Assembly (NCBI GenBank): GCA_021832345.1
Contig: JAKBKY010000002.1
Location: forward strand, 62,001 to 126,000
DNA length: 64,000 nucleotides
Direction: 5' to 3'
Source: a bacterium
Lineage (GTDB): Bacteria; Vulcanimicrobiota; Vulcanimicrobiia; Vulcanimicrobiales; Vulcanimicrobiaceae
This document shows positions 8,852 to 18,045 of the stretch, piece after piece. The notes beneath the pieces are model-generated. The model had not been told where the DNA came from and did no database searches. It worked only from the letters and a program-made list of their open reading frames with translations. The position numbers and the translations under genes were made by a program. Position 1 is the first letter of the stretch, and each line of letters begins with the position of its first letter.

Positions 8852-9442
8852 CGCGCGCAAGACAAAGTGGTAGGGGAACTGCGGCACGTCGAGTGCGTCG
8901 ATGCGTGTAAAACCGGCGTGGCGCAGGCGTTGCCCGGCTTCCTCCGGAGTGTGGACGTGGTCGGGTGGCGGGCCGACAGGGCGCTCTCGTGTGCCGTCCC
9001 AGTCCACGATCAGTGCCCAGCCGCCGGGTGCGGCGCGCGCGCGCAGTTCCGCCAGATCGGCGTCGCCGATCTCGTGGAGCACGTTCACCGCCAGGACTCG
9101 ATCGTAGGCATGCGCAGGAAGTTCGCCCGCGTTGCCGGTCTGCGTCACGACGTTGGCAAGGCCACGCTGCGCTACACGTTCCTCGACGATGGCGATCATC
9201 TCGGGTTGCACGTCGAAGGCGCAGACCCGGGTGCGCGGATGTGCGGCCGCCAGCGCCAACGCGTAGCGACCGGTGCCCGTTCCGAAGTCCAAGGCATACG
9301 CATCGGCGCGAAGGTCGAGCAGCGCGACGAGGCGCTCGGTGGGCAACCAGGCTTCGCGCGCGGGATCGTCCAGGCGCTCGGCCCGGTCGGCAGAGAAGAT
9401 CTCGGGTTGTTTGGCGCCGTGGCGCGGATCGACATGCGACAT
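8843..9442 (-). CDS. Class I SAM-dependent methyltransferase
   Basis: A 199-residue Rossmann methyltransferase with motif I DFGTGTGRYALALA, an acidic end of strand 2 (AFDVQPEMI) and a motif IV-like VLAVNVLHEIGD. The fold resembles UbiE/ArsM-like small-molecule methyltransferases, and the substrate cannot be told from sequence. It is transcribed against the purine operon and lies head-to-head with guaA, sharing a 92-base intergenic region. The ATG start at 9442 has no strong Shine-Dalgarno sequence. Confidence 0.8.
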   Translation of the reverse strand: MSHVDPRHGAKQPEIFSADRAERLDDPAREAWLPTERLVALLDLRADAYALDFGTGTGRYALALAAAHPRTRVCAFDVQPEMIAIVEERVAQRGLANVVTQTGNAGELPAHAYDRVLAVNVLHEIGDADLAELRARAAPGGWALIVDWDGTRERPVGPPPDHVHTPEEAGQRLRHAGFTRIDALDVPQFPYHFVLRASG

Positions 9443-9534
9443 GGGTCGGAGCGCTTCGCGCTGCGAGCGCAGGAGCCTCCGCGCCGGGATGAATGGAGCA
9501 GGTTGGCTGCGAAACGGGCAAGCCCGGAGGAAGC

Positions 9535-11079
9535 GTGAGTCTCGAAACCGTCATCGTGCTCGATTTCGGAGCGCAGTATAGCCAACTTATCGCCAGACGC
9601 GTTCGAGAGCTTGGCGTCTACTGCGAGATTCTTCCCTACGACACGCCGTGGAGCCGGCTGGTGGAGTTGGCGCCGTCGGCGCTCATTCTCTCCGGTGGTC
9701 CGGAGAGTACGCTTGACCCGTCGTCACCGGATCTCGATCCGCAGATCCTGCAGAGCGGCCTGCCGATCCTCGGCATCTGTTACGGCATGCAGTTGGTTGC
9801 GCGCCATCTTGGAGCGCAGCTCGTCAAACTCGAGCATCGTGAGTACGGTCCGGCGATGCTGGCGCTGGTCGGCGGCGCTTCGCCGTTCTTGGCCGGCGTG
9901 CCGGATGACTCTCGCGTATGGATGTCGCACGGTGATTCGGTCATCCGGCTCCCCGCAGGTTTCACGACGTTGGCATCCACGCCTCGCTGTCAGGTCGCGG
10001 CGATGGGCGATGCGGCGCGGCGGATCTTCGGTGTGCAGTTTCATCCCGAGGTGGCTCACACGACGTTTGGCCGGCAAATCTTGCGCAACTTTCTGCGTGA
10101 GATCGCCGGGTTGCAGGCGCAGTGGAAGATGGAGTCGTTCGTCGAGCGTGCCGTCGCGCAGATTCGCGAGCAGGTAGGCGGCGCAGGAGTCATCTGTGCG
10201 CTCTCGGGCGGGGTCGATTCGGCCGTCGCGGCGACACTGGTGGCGCGCGCCATCGGCGAACAACTCACCTGCATCTTTGTGGACCACGGGTTGCTGCGAG
10301 CGGGCGAGGCGCAAGGCGTTGTGGAGGCGTTCCGCGACCAACTGCATCTCAATCTGGTCGTGGTTGACGCACAAGCGCGTTTTCTAAGCAAACTCGCCGG
10401 CATCGATGATCCGGAACGCAAGCGCATCGTCATCGGCCACGAGTTCATCGCGGTCTTTGAAGAAGAGGCCGCCAAGATCGCCGGCGTCGGCTACCTGGTG
10501 CAAGGGACGCTCTACCCCGACGTGATCGAATCCAAGACTCCGCAGAGCAAGGCCGGGCATAAGATCAAGTCGCACCATAATGTCGGTGGCCTGCCGGAGC
10601 AGATGGAGTTTGCATTGATCGAGCCGCTACGGCTGCTCTTCAAAGATGAAGTGCGAGTGTTGGGGCGGGTGCTCGGCCTGCCGGACCACATCGTCGAGCG
10701 CCAGCCCTTCCCGGGCCCGGGTCTTGCGGTGCGGATCATCGGCGACATCACGCAGGAGCGCATCGAGGTGGTGCGGGCCGCCGATGCGATCGTACGGCAA
10801 GAGATCGAGCGCGCGCGCCTCGACCCTAAGCCGTGGCAGTACTTTGCGGTGCTCACGCCGGTGCGTAGCGTCGGGGTTATGGGCGATGGCCGCACCTACG
10901 GCAACCTCGTCGCGGTGCGAGCGATTACAAGCGAGGACGGAATGACCGCCGACTGGGCACGCTTGCCGCACGAGCTGCTCGAAACGATCAGCACACGGAT
11001 CGTCAACGAAGTCCCGGGCGTCAATCGCGTCGCCTACGACATCACCTCGAAGCCCCCATCGACGGTCGAATGGGAATGA
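9535..11079 (+). CDS. guaA: GMP synthase (glutamine-hydrolysing)
   Basis: GuaA aminates XMP to GMP. The N-terminal class I amidotransferase domain starts TVIVLDFGAQYSQLIARR with nucleophile GICYGMQL and catalytic His-Glu in FHPEVAHT. The ATP-pyrophosphatase domain follows with the SGGVDS P-loop around residue 220, then the dimerisation domain ending PPSTVEWE. An earlier ATG at 9493 is in frame, but homology starts at the GTG at 9535, preceded by GGAGGA, giving 514 residues, close to the usual 510-525. It heads a guaA-purD pair. Confidence 0.95.
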   Translation: MSLETVIVLDFGAQYSQLIARRVRELGVYCEILPYDTPWSRLVELAPSALILSGGPESTLDPSSPDLDPQILQSGLPILGICYGMQLVARHLGAQLVKLEHREYGPAMLALVGGASPFLAGVPDDSRVWMSHGDSVIRLPAGFTTLASTPRCQVAAMGDAARRIFGVQFHPEVAHTTFGRQILRNFLREIAGLQAQWKMESFVERAVAQIREQVGGAGVICALSGGVDSAVAATLVARAIGEQLTCIFVDHGLLRAGEAQGVVEAFRDQLHLNLVVVDAQARFLSKLAGIDDPERKRIVIGHEFIAVFEEEAAKIAGVGYLVQGTLYPDVIESKTPQSKAGHKIKSHHNVGGLPEQMEFALIEPLRLLFKDEVRVLGRVLGLPDHIVERQPFPGPGLAVRIIGDITQERIEVVRAADAIVRQEIERARLDPKPWQYFAVLTPVRSVGVMGDGRTYGNLVAVRAITSEDGMTADWARLPHELLETISTRIVNEVPGVNRVAYDITSKPPSTVEWE

Positions 11080-11107
11080 ACTACTCCACTTGTGGTAGGT
11101 GTGTAAG

Positions 11108-12394
11108 ATGCGAATCCTGATCGTTGGAGCCGGCGCACGCGAAGATGCGCTCTCGTGGCGGCTCGCGCAGTCGCCGTCGTGCGAAGCGGTCTTTGCCGCT
11201 CCCGGCAACGCCGGCACCGCATCGCGCGGGCAGAACTGGCCGATCGCCGCGACCGACGGCGTGGCGCTGGTGAAACGCTGCCAGGAGCAGCGCATCGATC
11301 TGGTCGTCCTGGGGCCGGAGTCGGCGATCGCCGCCGGCGTCGGCGATCGGCTGCGCGATGCGGGCCTCGCCGTCTTTGGGCCAAACCGCTCCGGCGGGCG
11401 TTTGGAGTCGAGCAAAGTTTTTGCGAAACGCTTCATGGAGCGCCATGGTGTGCCCACGGCGCGCGCACGGATCGTTCATTCGCTTGAAGCGGCGCAGCGG
11501 GAGCTCGATGCCTGGTCAAGCGGCGGGGTTGTGGTGAAAGCCGATGGTTTAGCCGCAGGCAAAGGCGTGGTCGTTGCGCCGGATGTCGAGGCGGCGCGCG
11601 GCGTAGTGGAGTCGTGGTACCGCTCCCATAGCGTGCCGGGCGGCGGCACCGATGTGTTGCTCGAAGAACTCCTGGTGGGGCGTGAAGTGAGTGTCTTTGC
11701 ACTCTGCGATGGGCGGGCGACCGTTCCATTTGCGGCCGCCTGCGACTATAAGCGCGCGGGGGACGGCGATACCGGGCCAAATACCGGCGGCATGGGGGCC
11801 TACGCTCCACCGCAGGGCTTGCCTGCCGATCTCTTCGATCGGGTCCGCGAGCGGATTCTCTCTCCGGTCCTGCGCGGGCTGCTGGCCGAGGGTGAAACCT
11901 ACATCGGCGTGCTTTACTGCGGCTTGATGTGGACCGGCGACGGTCTTAAGGTTATCGAGTTTAACGCTCGGTTCGGCGATCCCGAGACCCAGGTCCTGAT
12001 GCCGCTCGTCACCGGTGACTTTGCCGCGCTGCTGAAGTCCGTCGCCGACGGCGCGATGGATGTGAGCCTCGCTGCGGTCTGCGGCAAGAGCTGCGTCGGC
12101 GTCGTTCTGGCCGGTACCGAGTATCCTCGGCGTTCGGTGCCGGTGCAGGGGCTGCGCGCCGAGCTGCCGCTCGATTCCGGGACCCAGGTGTTCTGGGGCG
12201 GCTCGACGCTGGTGGACGGCCGTGTCGATGCAAGCGGAGGCCGGGTGCTCACGGTGACGGCGGTTGGCGAGGACATCGCCGATGCTCGAACCCGGGCGTA
12301 CGAGGCCGTAGCGCGGGTAGCCTCTACGTTGGGAACCCGCGAACTCAGCTATCGACGTGACATCGGCGATTTCGCACAACGCGACCGGCAGTAA
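11108..12394 (+). CDS. purD: Phosphoribosylamine-glycine ligase
   Basis: PurD is the ATP-grasp enzyme for step 2 of purine synthesis (PRA plus glycine to GAR). Seen: the N-terminal MRILIVGAGAREDALSW, the segment VVVKADGLAAGKGVVVA, YKRAGDGDTGPNTGGMG, and metal-binding EFNARFGDPETQ. The 428-residue length is normal. ATG 11108 was chosen over the in-frame GTG 11099 because homology starts at MRIL. It follows guaA after 28 bases. Confidence 0.96.
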   Translation: MRILIVGAGAREDALSWRLAQSPSCEAVFAAPGNAGTASRGQNWPIAATDGVALVKRCQEQRIDLVVLGPESAIAAGVGDRLRDAGLAVFGPNRSGGRLESSKVFAKRFMERHGVPTARARIVHSLEAAQRELDAWSSGGVVVKADGLAAGKGVVVAPDVEAARGVVESWYRSHSVPGGGTDVLLEELLVGREVSVFALCDGRATVPFAAACDYKRAGDGDTGPNTGGMGAYAPPQGLPADLFDRVRERILSPVLRGLLAEGETYIGVLYCGLMWTGDGLKVIEFNARFGDPETQVLMPLVTGDFAALLKSVADGAMDVSLAAVCGKSCVGVVLAGTEYPRRSVPVQGLRAELPLDSGTQVFWGGSTLVDGRVDASGGRVLTVTAVGEDIADARTRAYEAVARVASTLGTRELSYRRDIGDFAQRDRQ

Positions 12395-12498
12395 CGGCGC
12401 GCTCGCTTGGCTTACCGGCGCAAGCCAGGGGGGAGTAGCGCGCTGGTGTAACTTGGAGCCTGAACGAGGGTTCATACTTGGAAGAGGAGAGCAGTTCA

Positions 12499-13167
12499 AT
12501 GGCGTACCGTTTTCAGCCGCAACCGGGCGGATCGCCGGCCACGACGATTGGGACGCAGTCGCTTCTCGCGCAGGTCCTGTCGATTACCGCACTGGGCCTC
12601 TGCGTGACGGCGCTGGCTGCCTATTTTTTCCAGAACTCCGTTAGCTCGCTTGTCGGCCTGATCGCGATGCTGGTCGGCTTCGGGCTGCTCTTTGCCATCA
12701 ACGCCGCTCGCGCCAACGAGCCGCTTGCGCTCTTGCTCTTCTACGCCTTTACGTTTCTTGAAGGTGTCGGCATCGCTCCGGTGATCGGCTCCTACGTGCG
12801 CACGATCGGACCGGATGTGGTCTACAACGCGGCGATTACGACGGGCTTGGGGATGTTTGCCCTGGCCGCGATCGTCTATGCGACGGGCTTGGATCTGCGT
12901 CGCTTCGCCGGCTATGTGTATCTGGCGTTGCTCGGCTTGGTACTCGTCGGCATCGTGTCGATGTTCGTCCACTTCATCCATCCACAGACCTACGCATGGA
13001 TAACGCTCGCGATCTTCACGTTTCTCGTGCTGATCGATTTTGCTCGGATCCGCGCAGGCGGCGATGGCTTGAGCCCGGTGCAACTCTCCGTTTCCATCTA
13101 TCTTGACGCGATCAACATCTTCCTCGCACTCTTGGAGATCTTCGGCGCGCGCTCGTCGCGCGATTAG
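12499..13167 (+). CDS. Bax inhibitor-1 family membrane protein
   Basis: A 222-residue integral membrane protein with about seven hydrophobic segments and the family ending YLDAINIFLALLEIFGARSS, typical of the YccA/YbhL (BI-1, TMBIM) group. Some members are pH-sensitive calcium leak channels; a role in this organism is not known. The start is ATG 12499 behind an AGAGGAGAG ribosome-binding site, not the TTG further upstream. It lies between purD and purF and ends nine bases before purF, so it may share transcripts with purine genes. Confidence 0.88.
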   Translation: MAYRFQPQPGGSPATTIGTQSLLAQVLSITALGLCVTALAAYFFQNSVSSLVGLIAMLVGFGLLFAINAARANEPLALLLFYAFTFLEGVGIAPVIGSYVRTIGPDVVYNAAITTGLGMFALAAIVYATGLDLRRFAGYVYLALLGLVLVGIVSMFVHFIHPQTYAWITLAIFTFLVLIDFARIRAGGDGLSPVQLSVSIYLDAINIFLALLEIFGARSSRD

Positions 13168-13176
13168 CCGGTCGCT

Positions 13177-14547
13177 ATGTGCGGCATCGCTGGAGTCTAC
13201 GCCCCGGGTCGTGATGCGGCTCGGTTAACGTACTTTGCGCTCTATGCGTTGCAACACCGCGGCCAGGAGTCGGCCGGCATCGCGGCCTCAGACGGCGGAA
13301 CGATTCGCTCGCACAAAGAGATGGGGTTGCTTGGCGCGATCTTCAACGAGGAGATTCTCGCCATGTTGGCGGGGTTTCTCGCGGTCGGCCACACGCGCTA
13401 CTCGACCAGCGGCTCCTCGATCGTCGTCAACGCGCAACCGTTGCTCGAGCGCAGCGAGCTCGGGGACTTTGCCTTTGCGCATAACGGCAATCTTACCAAC
13501 ACCGACGAACTGCGGGAGGCTCTCTCGCCCAGCACCATCCTGCAGGCCGGCTCCGACTCCGAGGTGCTTGCCAAAGCGTTGGTCGAGGCGTCAGGGTCGA
13601 TGGTCGAACGCATCCGCGCGGTCATCGCGCGCGCGCGCGGCGCGTACTCGGTCGTCCTCTCCACCGAAACGGAACTCTACGCCTTTCGCGATCCATGGGG
13701 CGTGCGCCCGCTCTGCTTAGGCTCGCTGCCGGAGAACGGCTGGGCCGTTGCCTCCGAATCGTGTGCGCTCGGGACCATCGGCGCAACCTACGTGCGTGAG
13801 ATCGAGGCCGGCGAGATTCTGCGCATCGGCGCGCACGGAATCGAGTCGGTGACGGTGGATGTTCCGGACGCGTTTCCGGCGCTCTGCATGTTTGAATACA
13901 TCTACTTCGCTCGCCCCGATTCCAAGCTTGCCGGCCGGAGCATCTATATGGCACGTTATGAGATGGGCCGGGCGCTTGCGCGCGAGCACCCGGTGGATGC
14001 CGACGTTGTCATGGCCGTTCCGGATTCGGCGGTGCCGGGTGGGATAGGCTACGCAACCGAAAGCGGCTTGCCGTATGTTGAGGGTCTTATCAAGAATCGT
14101 TACATCGGGCGCACCTTCATTAGTCCCGATCAATCGATGCGCAATCTCGGCGTGCATCTGAAGTTTAACCCGGTTCTTGAGAATTTGCGCGATCAGCGCG
14201 TGGTTGTCGTCGACGACTCCATCGTTCGCGGCACGACGACTCCGAGGATCGTCTCGCTCCTGCGCGATGCCGGCGCCAAAGAGGTGCATCTTCGCATCAC
14301 CTCGCCGCCGATCAAACACCCGTGCTATCTCGGCGTCGATATGGCCACCTACGATGAACTGATCGCCGCCAACTACACCGTCGAAGAGATTCGCGCTCGC
14401 ACGGGGGCTGATTCGTTAGGCTATCTTGGCCTCGATGAACTGATCGCCGCTACCGGGCGTAAGCGCGAAGAGATGTGCCTAGGCTGCCTGATCGGCACCT
14501 ATCCCAACGTTCCGTCAACCCACCGCACGCGCGTCCTCGCGCAATGA
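13177..14547 (+). CDS. purF: Amidophosphoribosyltransferase, Fe-S type
   Basis: PurF commits PRPP to purine synthesis. The N-terminal nucleophile cysteine is in MCGIAGVYAPG, and the PRPP-binding loop is VVVVDDSIVRGTT. The four cysteines of the Bacillus-type 4Fe-4S cluster are present: one in LCMFEYIYFARPDS, one in KHPCYLGVDMAT and two in CLGCLIGTYP, so this is the oxygen-sensitive Fe-S class (456 residues). The N-terminal propeptide seen in some members is absent. The stop overlaps the ClC gene by ATGA. Confidence 0.96.
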   Translation: MCGIAGVYAPGRDAARLTYFALYALQHRGQESAGIAASDGGTIRSHKEMGLLGAIFNEEILAMLAGFLAVGHTRYSTSGSSIVVNAQPLLERSELGDFAFAHNGNLTNTDELREALSPSTILQAGSDSEVLAKALVEASGSMVERIRAVIARARGAYSVVLSTETELYAFRDPWGVRPLCLGSLPENGWAVASESCALGTIGATYVREIEAGEILRIGAHGIESVTVDVPDAFPALCMFEYIYFARPDSKLAGRSIYMARYEMGRALAREHPVDADVVMAVPDSAVPGGIGYATESGLPYVEGLIKNRYIGRTFISPDQSMRNLGVHLKFNPVLENLRDQRVVVVDDSIVRGTTTPRIVSLLRDAGAKEVHLRITSPPIKHPCYLGVDMATYDELIAANYTVEEIRARTGADSLGYLGLDELIAATGRKREEMCLGCLIGTYPNVPSTHRTRVLAQ

Positions 14548-16265
14548 TCGAGTTCTTCCTCAAAGACGGCCGATACGCTGTGCGTCTCGGGCGCATCACG
14601 ATGTCGCAATCAGCATTCGTAATGATCTCCGCGATCGCGGTCGGGGTCGGCGGCGGCTACGGTGCGGTCCTTTTTCGAGCGTTGATCCGAGTAGAAACCT
14701 GGGTGGCCTTCGTCGGCGTAGGAACATTTTTGCGCGCGCATTTGGGAGCATTCGGCTTGGTGGTGCAATTGGCTATCGGCGGTGCAATCGCAGCCTTCAT
14801 CGCTGCACGCTTTGCGCCGGAGGCCAAGGGGCACGGCGTTCCGGAAGTGATGGAAGCGGTTGCACTGCGGGGCGGCAAAATGCGTCCGCGAGTGATCGCG
14901 ATCAAGGCACTCGCTTCTGCGACGACTATCGGATTCGGCGGCAGTTGCGGTCGCGAGGGCCCGATTGTTCAGATCGGCTCGACCATCGGCTCGGTGATTG
15001 GGCAAATCTTCAAAGCACCGGCGCCAATCGTACGAACGTTGGTGGCTTGCGGTGCAGCCGCCGGCATCTCGGCAACCTTTAATGCGCCCATCGGGGGCGT
15101 TTTTTTTGCTTCCGAGATCATCCTCGGGGAGTTTGCGCCGCGATCGTTTGCAGCGATCGTCGTTTCATCGGTGATGGCCGCCGTGATCGGCCGAGCCTAC
15201 TTAGGTAATCACCCATCGTTTAACGCGTCCGGTTTCCACCTGGTCTCCCCCTATGAGCTGGTGCTCTATGCGATTCTCGGGGTTTTGGCTGCCGTGTGGG
15301 CGTGGGGATTCGTGCGCTTCCTCTACCTGGTTGAAGATCGTTTCGACCTGAAGACGTGGCCGGCGTACGTGAAGGGCATTCTTGGCTTTGCGGTCGTTGG
15401 TGTCATCGCCATCTGGTTTCCGCAGATTATGGGCGTTGGTTACGTGAGCATTCAGCAGGTTTTCTACCAACATGTGCCTGCGCCGCACGGCTTCATCCTC
15501 GCTGCGCTCAAACCGATTGCAACGTCCTTTACGCTCGGTGGCGGCGGCAGTGGCGGCGTTTTCGCTCCGTCGCTCTTTACCGGTGCGTTCCTGGGTGACG
15601 GCTTCGGTCGTTTCGTGCACGCGCTCTTCCCATCGTGGACCGCTCATGCAGCAGCGTATGGACTGGTCGGTATGGCAGCAGTCTTTGCCGCAGCGGCTGA
15701 AGCGCCGATCACGGCGATCACCATCATTTTCGAGATGTCGAACGACTATACCATCATCTTGCCGCTGATGATCGCCGTCGTGATTGCGACGCTCATCGGC
15801 AAACGGCTGCTCAACTCCACCGTCTATGAGATGAAGCTCATCCGTCGCGGCATCGATTGGCAGCGGGTGCGTCGCCCACGATTCTTCGGTGGTATCTATG
15901 TCGCGAGCGTCGAGCGAAAGCCACCGGTGGTGGCCGATATCAACGATTCGATCGCCGAGGTCGTTCGGCACGATGCGATCTTTGGCGAACTGGCAGTCCC
16001 TGTCGTCAGTGGCGAGCACTTCATCGGAATCGTGACCTCCGCGGATTTGGCGCAGGCGCTGCTCGATGGGCGAGCCGATGAGCCCGTCAGTAGCATCGTG
16101 ACGCCGATGAACGATCGTTTGCGTAACGACGACACATTGGAACGCGCCGCCACGCTGATGGCCGATGCGACCGTTCCGCTGTTGGCGGTCGTGGACGCGC
16201 ACGGAGATCGATTGGTCGGTATCGTGACGCGGCGCGACGTGCTTGAGGCGTACCGCAGCGCATAG
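14544..16265 (+). CDS. ClC-family chloride channel or Cl-/H+ exchanger with CBS pair
   Basis: The ~430-residue ClC membrane domain contains KGHGVPEVMEA (counterpart of the GSGIP selectivity motif), GSCGREGPIVQIGS with the gating glutamate, and GGGGSGGVFAPSLFTGAFLG. A soluble C-terminal part carries two CBS motifs (HFIGIVTSADLAQALLDG and DRLVGIVTRRDVLEAY), which commonly bind adenosine nucleotides. The ATG at 14544 overlaps the purF stop. The physical link between PurF and a nucleotide-sensing CBS transporter may be coincidental. Channel versus exchanger cannot be decided by eye. Confidence 0.9.
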   Translation: MIEFFLKDGRYAVRLGRITMSQSAFVMISAIAVGVGGGYGAVLFRALIRVETWVAFVGVGTFLRAHLGAFGLVVQLAIGGAIAAFIAARFAPEAKGHGVPEVMEAVALRGGKMRPRVIAIKALASATTIGFGGSCGREGPIVQIGSTIGSVIGQIFKAPAPIVRTLVACGAAAGISATFNAPIGGVFFASEIILGEFAPRSFAAIVVSSVMAAVIGRAYLGNHPSFNASGFHLVSPYELVLYAILGVLAAVWAWGFVRFLYLVEDRFDLKTWPAYVKGILGFAVVGVIAIWFPQIMGVGYVSIQQVFYQHVPAPHGFILAALKPIATSFTLGGGGSGGVFAPSLFTGAFLGDGFGRFVHALFPSWTAHAAAYGLVGMAAVFAAAAEAPITAITIIFEMSNDYTIILPLMIAVVIATLIGKRLLNSTVYEMKLIRRGIDWQRVRRPRFFGGIYVASVERKPPVVADINDSIAEVVRHDAIFGELAVPVVSGEHFIGIVTSADLAQALLDGRADEPVSSIVTPMNDRLRNDDTLERAATLMADATVPLLAVVDAHGDRLVGIVTRRDVLEAYRSA

Positions 16266-16337
16266 CGGCTTTAGCGACGGTGCAAGAGGCAAGCTCGCTC
16301 GCCGGGTGATTCCCAATTTAACTGTAGCGAGTCCATA

Positions 16338-17207
16338 TCAGTGGAATGTCGGGTTGTCGTACGAAAAATGAACCACATAGTGTTTCAGCCCGAATCCAAG
16401 AAAACGCGCTTCGATGTCAATGACTCCGTTACGAACCATCCAATATCCACCAGCGTTGCCGTAGTTCAGCCGCACACTGCCCGTGTATCCGATGGATCCG
16501 GACGCGCCGCGTAGCGCGAAGGACATGGCACAGAAACGCATCGACGTTGGATCGATGACAACGCCGGTGAGAGGATGCGCGGCAGGATCGCGCCGCGCGC
16601 TTAGGCGCAGAGCGTGCCCCATTGCCCCATCGGCGCACCGCCGGGGGCCGGCGTCAGCGACGGTGTAATAGGCGTTTCCTATGCTGTACACGACGGCGAT
16701 AGTCTTTGGATTTTTCTGAACGGGTCCGGGAGAAGCCGCGTCCGGTTCGGGAGAAGCCATGCGCGCTGCCACCCGGGCGCTGTTAGCCATGCCGCGCTCG
16801 AGCCAAGCATGTGAACCAAGCCACGTCGGGTCGAACAAGGCTGAATCCGACGGGGCATCGCCGCTTGTAAGCGTTACCGTGGCCGTCCGAGTACGCGCAT
16901 CGAAGAACACCGGATAGGCCTTGCTCGCTGTACCGCTTCCGGAGGAGATAGCGATCTGCGCCCGTCCTTTCGCGTCCTTGATCACGTCGGCATCGAGTCC
17001 GCTTCCGAAGAGGGAGAGCGTGAAGCGGGCGTTCGTAGGCTCAGGGAGCTGTTGCATCGCGGCGATCGCGCTCGAGTAGTAGGCTTCAGCAGATGGGGGA
17101 GCTATGGCTCCAGCGGCCCGGGCAGGTTGCTCGCCCGCATGCGAGAGTTGCAGGACGGCGAAGCAAATGGCGACGACAGTGATCCGTATCGATGGTGAAA
17201 GCGACAC
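16338..17207 (-). CDS. Exported protein of unknown function
   Basis: A 289-residue product with an N-terminal hydrophobic segment (ITVVAICFAVLQLS) and a likely cleavage site near HAGEQPARAAG. The mature region is rich in beta-type segments with three cysteines and ends HYVVHFSYDNPTFH. No family is recognised. It starts with GTG eight bases after the panB stop, so it is probably the last gene of a pepA-panB transcript. It faces the ClC gene with 72 unremarkable bases between them. Confidence 0.7.
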   Translation of the reverse strand: MSLSPSIRITVVAICFAVLQLSHAGEQPARAAGAIAPPSAEAYYSSAIAAMQQLPEPTNARFTLSLFGSGLDADVIKDAKGRAQIAISSGSGTASKAYPVFFDARTRTATVTLTSGDAPSDSALFDPTWLGSHAWLERGMANSARVAARMASPEPDAASPGPVQKNPKTIAVVYSIGNAYYTVADAGPRRCADGAMGHALRLSARRDPAAHPLTGVVIDPTSMRFCAMSFALRGASGSIGYTGSVRLNYGNAGGYWMVRNGVIDIEARFLGFGLKHYVVHFSYDNPTFH

Positions 17208-17215
17208 GGCGCGGC

Positions 17216-18019
17216 TTAACTCGGCTGCGGGAATCGACCGGAGCGGACGTCGTCGGCGTAGGTTCGTAGAGCATCGGTCGCAGCACGACCTAACTCCGCA
17301 TAACGTCGGGCAAAGGGTGGGCTGTGCGGATAAAGGCCGAGCAGGTCGTGCAGGACCAGCACCTGTGCGTCGCAGGCTGCGCCCGCGCCGATGCCGATCG
17401 TCGGGATCGTCAGCTCTTGCGTGATCTCTGCCGCGATCGTTGCGTCGACGACCTCAAGCACGATCGCGTAGGCTCCCGCTTCGGCGACGGCCCGGGCATC
17501 GGTGAAGAGGTGGGCGCGATTGGAACGCAGCTTATAGCCGGGCCCCAAGCCCGCCGTCTGCGGCATCACGCCGATATGCCCCACCACCGGAATGCCGGCT
17601 GCGGTGATCGCCGCGATGCGCGCCGCTTCGTGCACGCCGCCTTCGAGCTTCACCGACGTTGCGCCGGCCTCTTTGATAAAGCGGATGGCGTTACGCAGCG
17701 CCTCTTCGTCGCTGACCTGGTACGAGCCGAAGGGCATATCGGCGATGACGTGCGCGCGGGTCGTACCGCGCACGACCGCTCGGCTGTGGTGGAGCATCTG
17801 CTCCATCGTCACGGGCGTCGTCTCGTCGTAACCAAGGACGACGTTCCCCAGACTATCGCCGACCAAGATGACGTCGATGCCGGCCTCCTCGGCGTAGGCG
17901 GCAAAGGGCGCGTCGTAGGCCGTGATCAGCGGGAATGGCGTCTTGCCCTTGCGGCGCTTGATTGCGCCTGCCGTAACCCGGCGCACGGCGATCCCGTGCG
18001 CCGGTTCATACGGACGCAT
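17216..18019 (-). CDS. panB: 3-methyl-2-oxobutanoate hydroxymethyltransferase
   Basis: PanB makes ketopantoate from 2-oxoisovalerate using methylene-tetrahydrofolate, the first step of pantothenate synthesis. Seen: LITAYDAPFAAYAEEAGID, VILVGDSLGNVVLGY, the Mg-binding GDS and VKLEGGVHEAARI, and GIGAGAACDAQVLVLHD. The length of 267 residues matches the family. The ATG at 18019 was chosen by homology; an open frame continues upstream into unrelated sequence. panE lies 30 kb away and coaD at 54.6 kb. Confidence 0.95.
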   Translation of the reverse strand: MRPYEPAHGIAVRRVTAGAIKRRKGKTPFPLITAYDAPFAAYAEEAGIDVILVGDSLGNVVLGYDETTPVTMEQMLHHSRAVVRGTTRAHVIADMPFGSYQVSDEEALRNAIRFIKEAGATSVKLEGGVHEAARIAAITAAGIPVVGHIGVMPQTAGLGPGYKLRSNRAHLFTDARAVAEAGAYAIVLEVVDATIAAEITQELTIPTIGIGAGAACDAQVLVLHDLLGLYPHSPPFARRYAELGRAATDALRTYADDVRSGRFPQPS

Positions 18020-18045
18020 CTGCGTGGGCTGATCGGCGGAGGGCA

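Noticed and set aside
9493-9534. Earlier ATG for guaA
   Set aside because: Homology and a GGAGGA ribosome-binding site support the GTG at 9535.
12408-12427. TGGCTT/AAGCCA hairpin after purD
   Set aside because: Only six base pairs, no T-tract, so not a convincing terminator.
14544-16265. Functional link of the ClC transporter with purF
   Set aside because: The four-base overlap is suggestive, but such overlaps occur across unrelated genes in this window.
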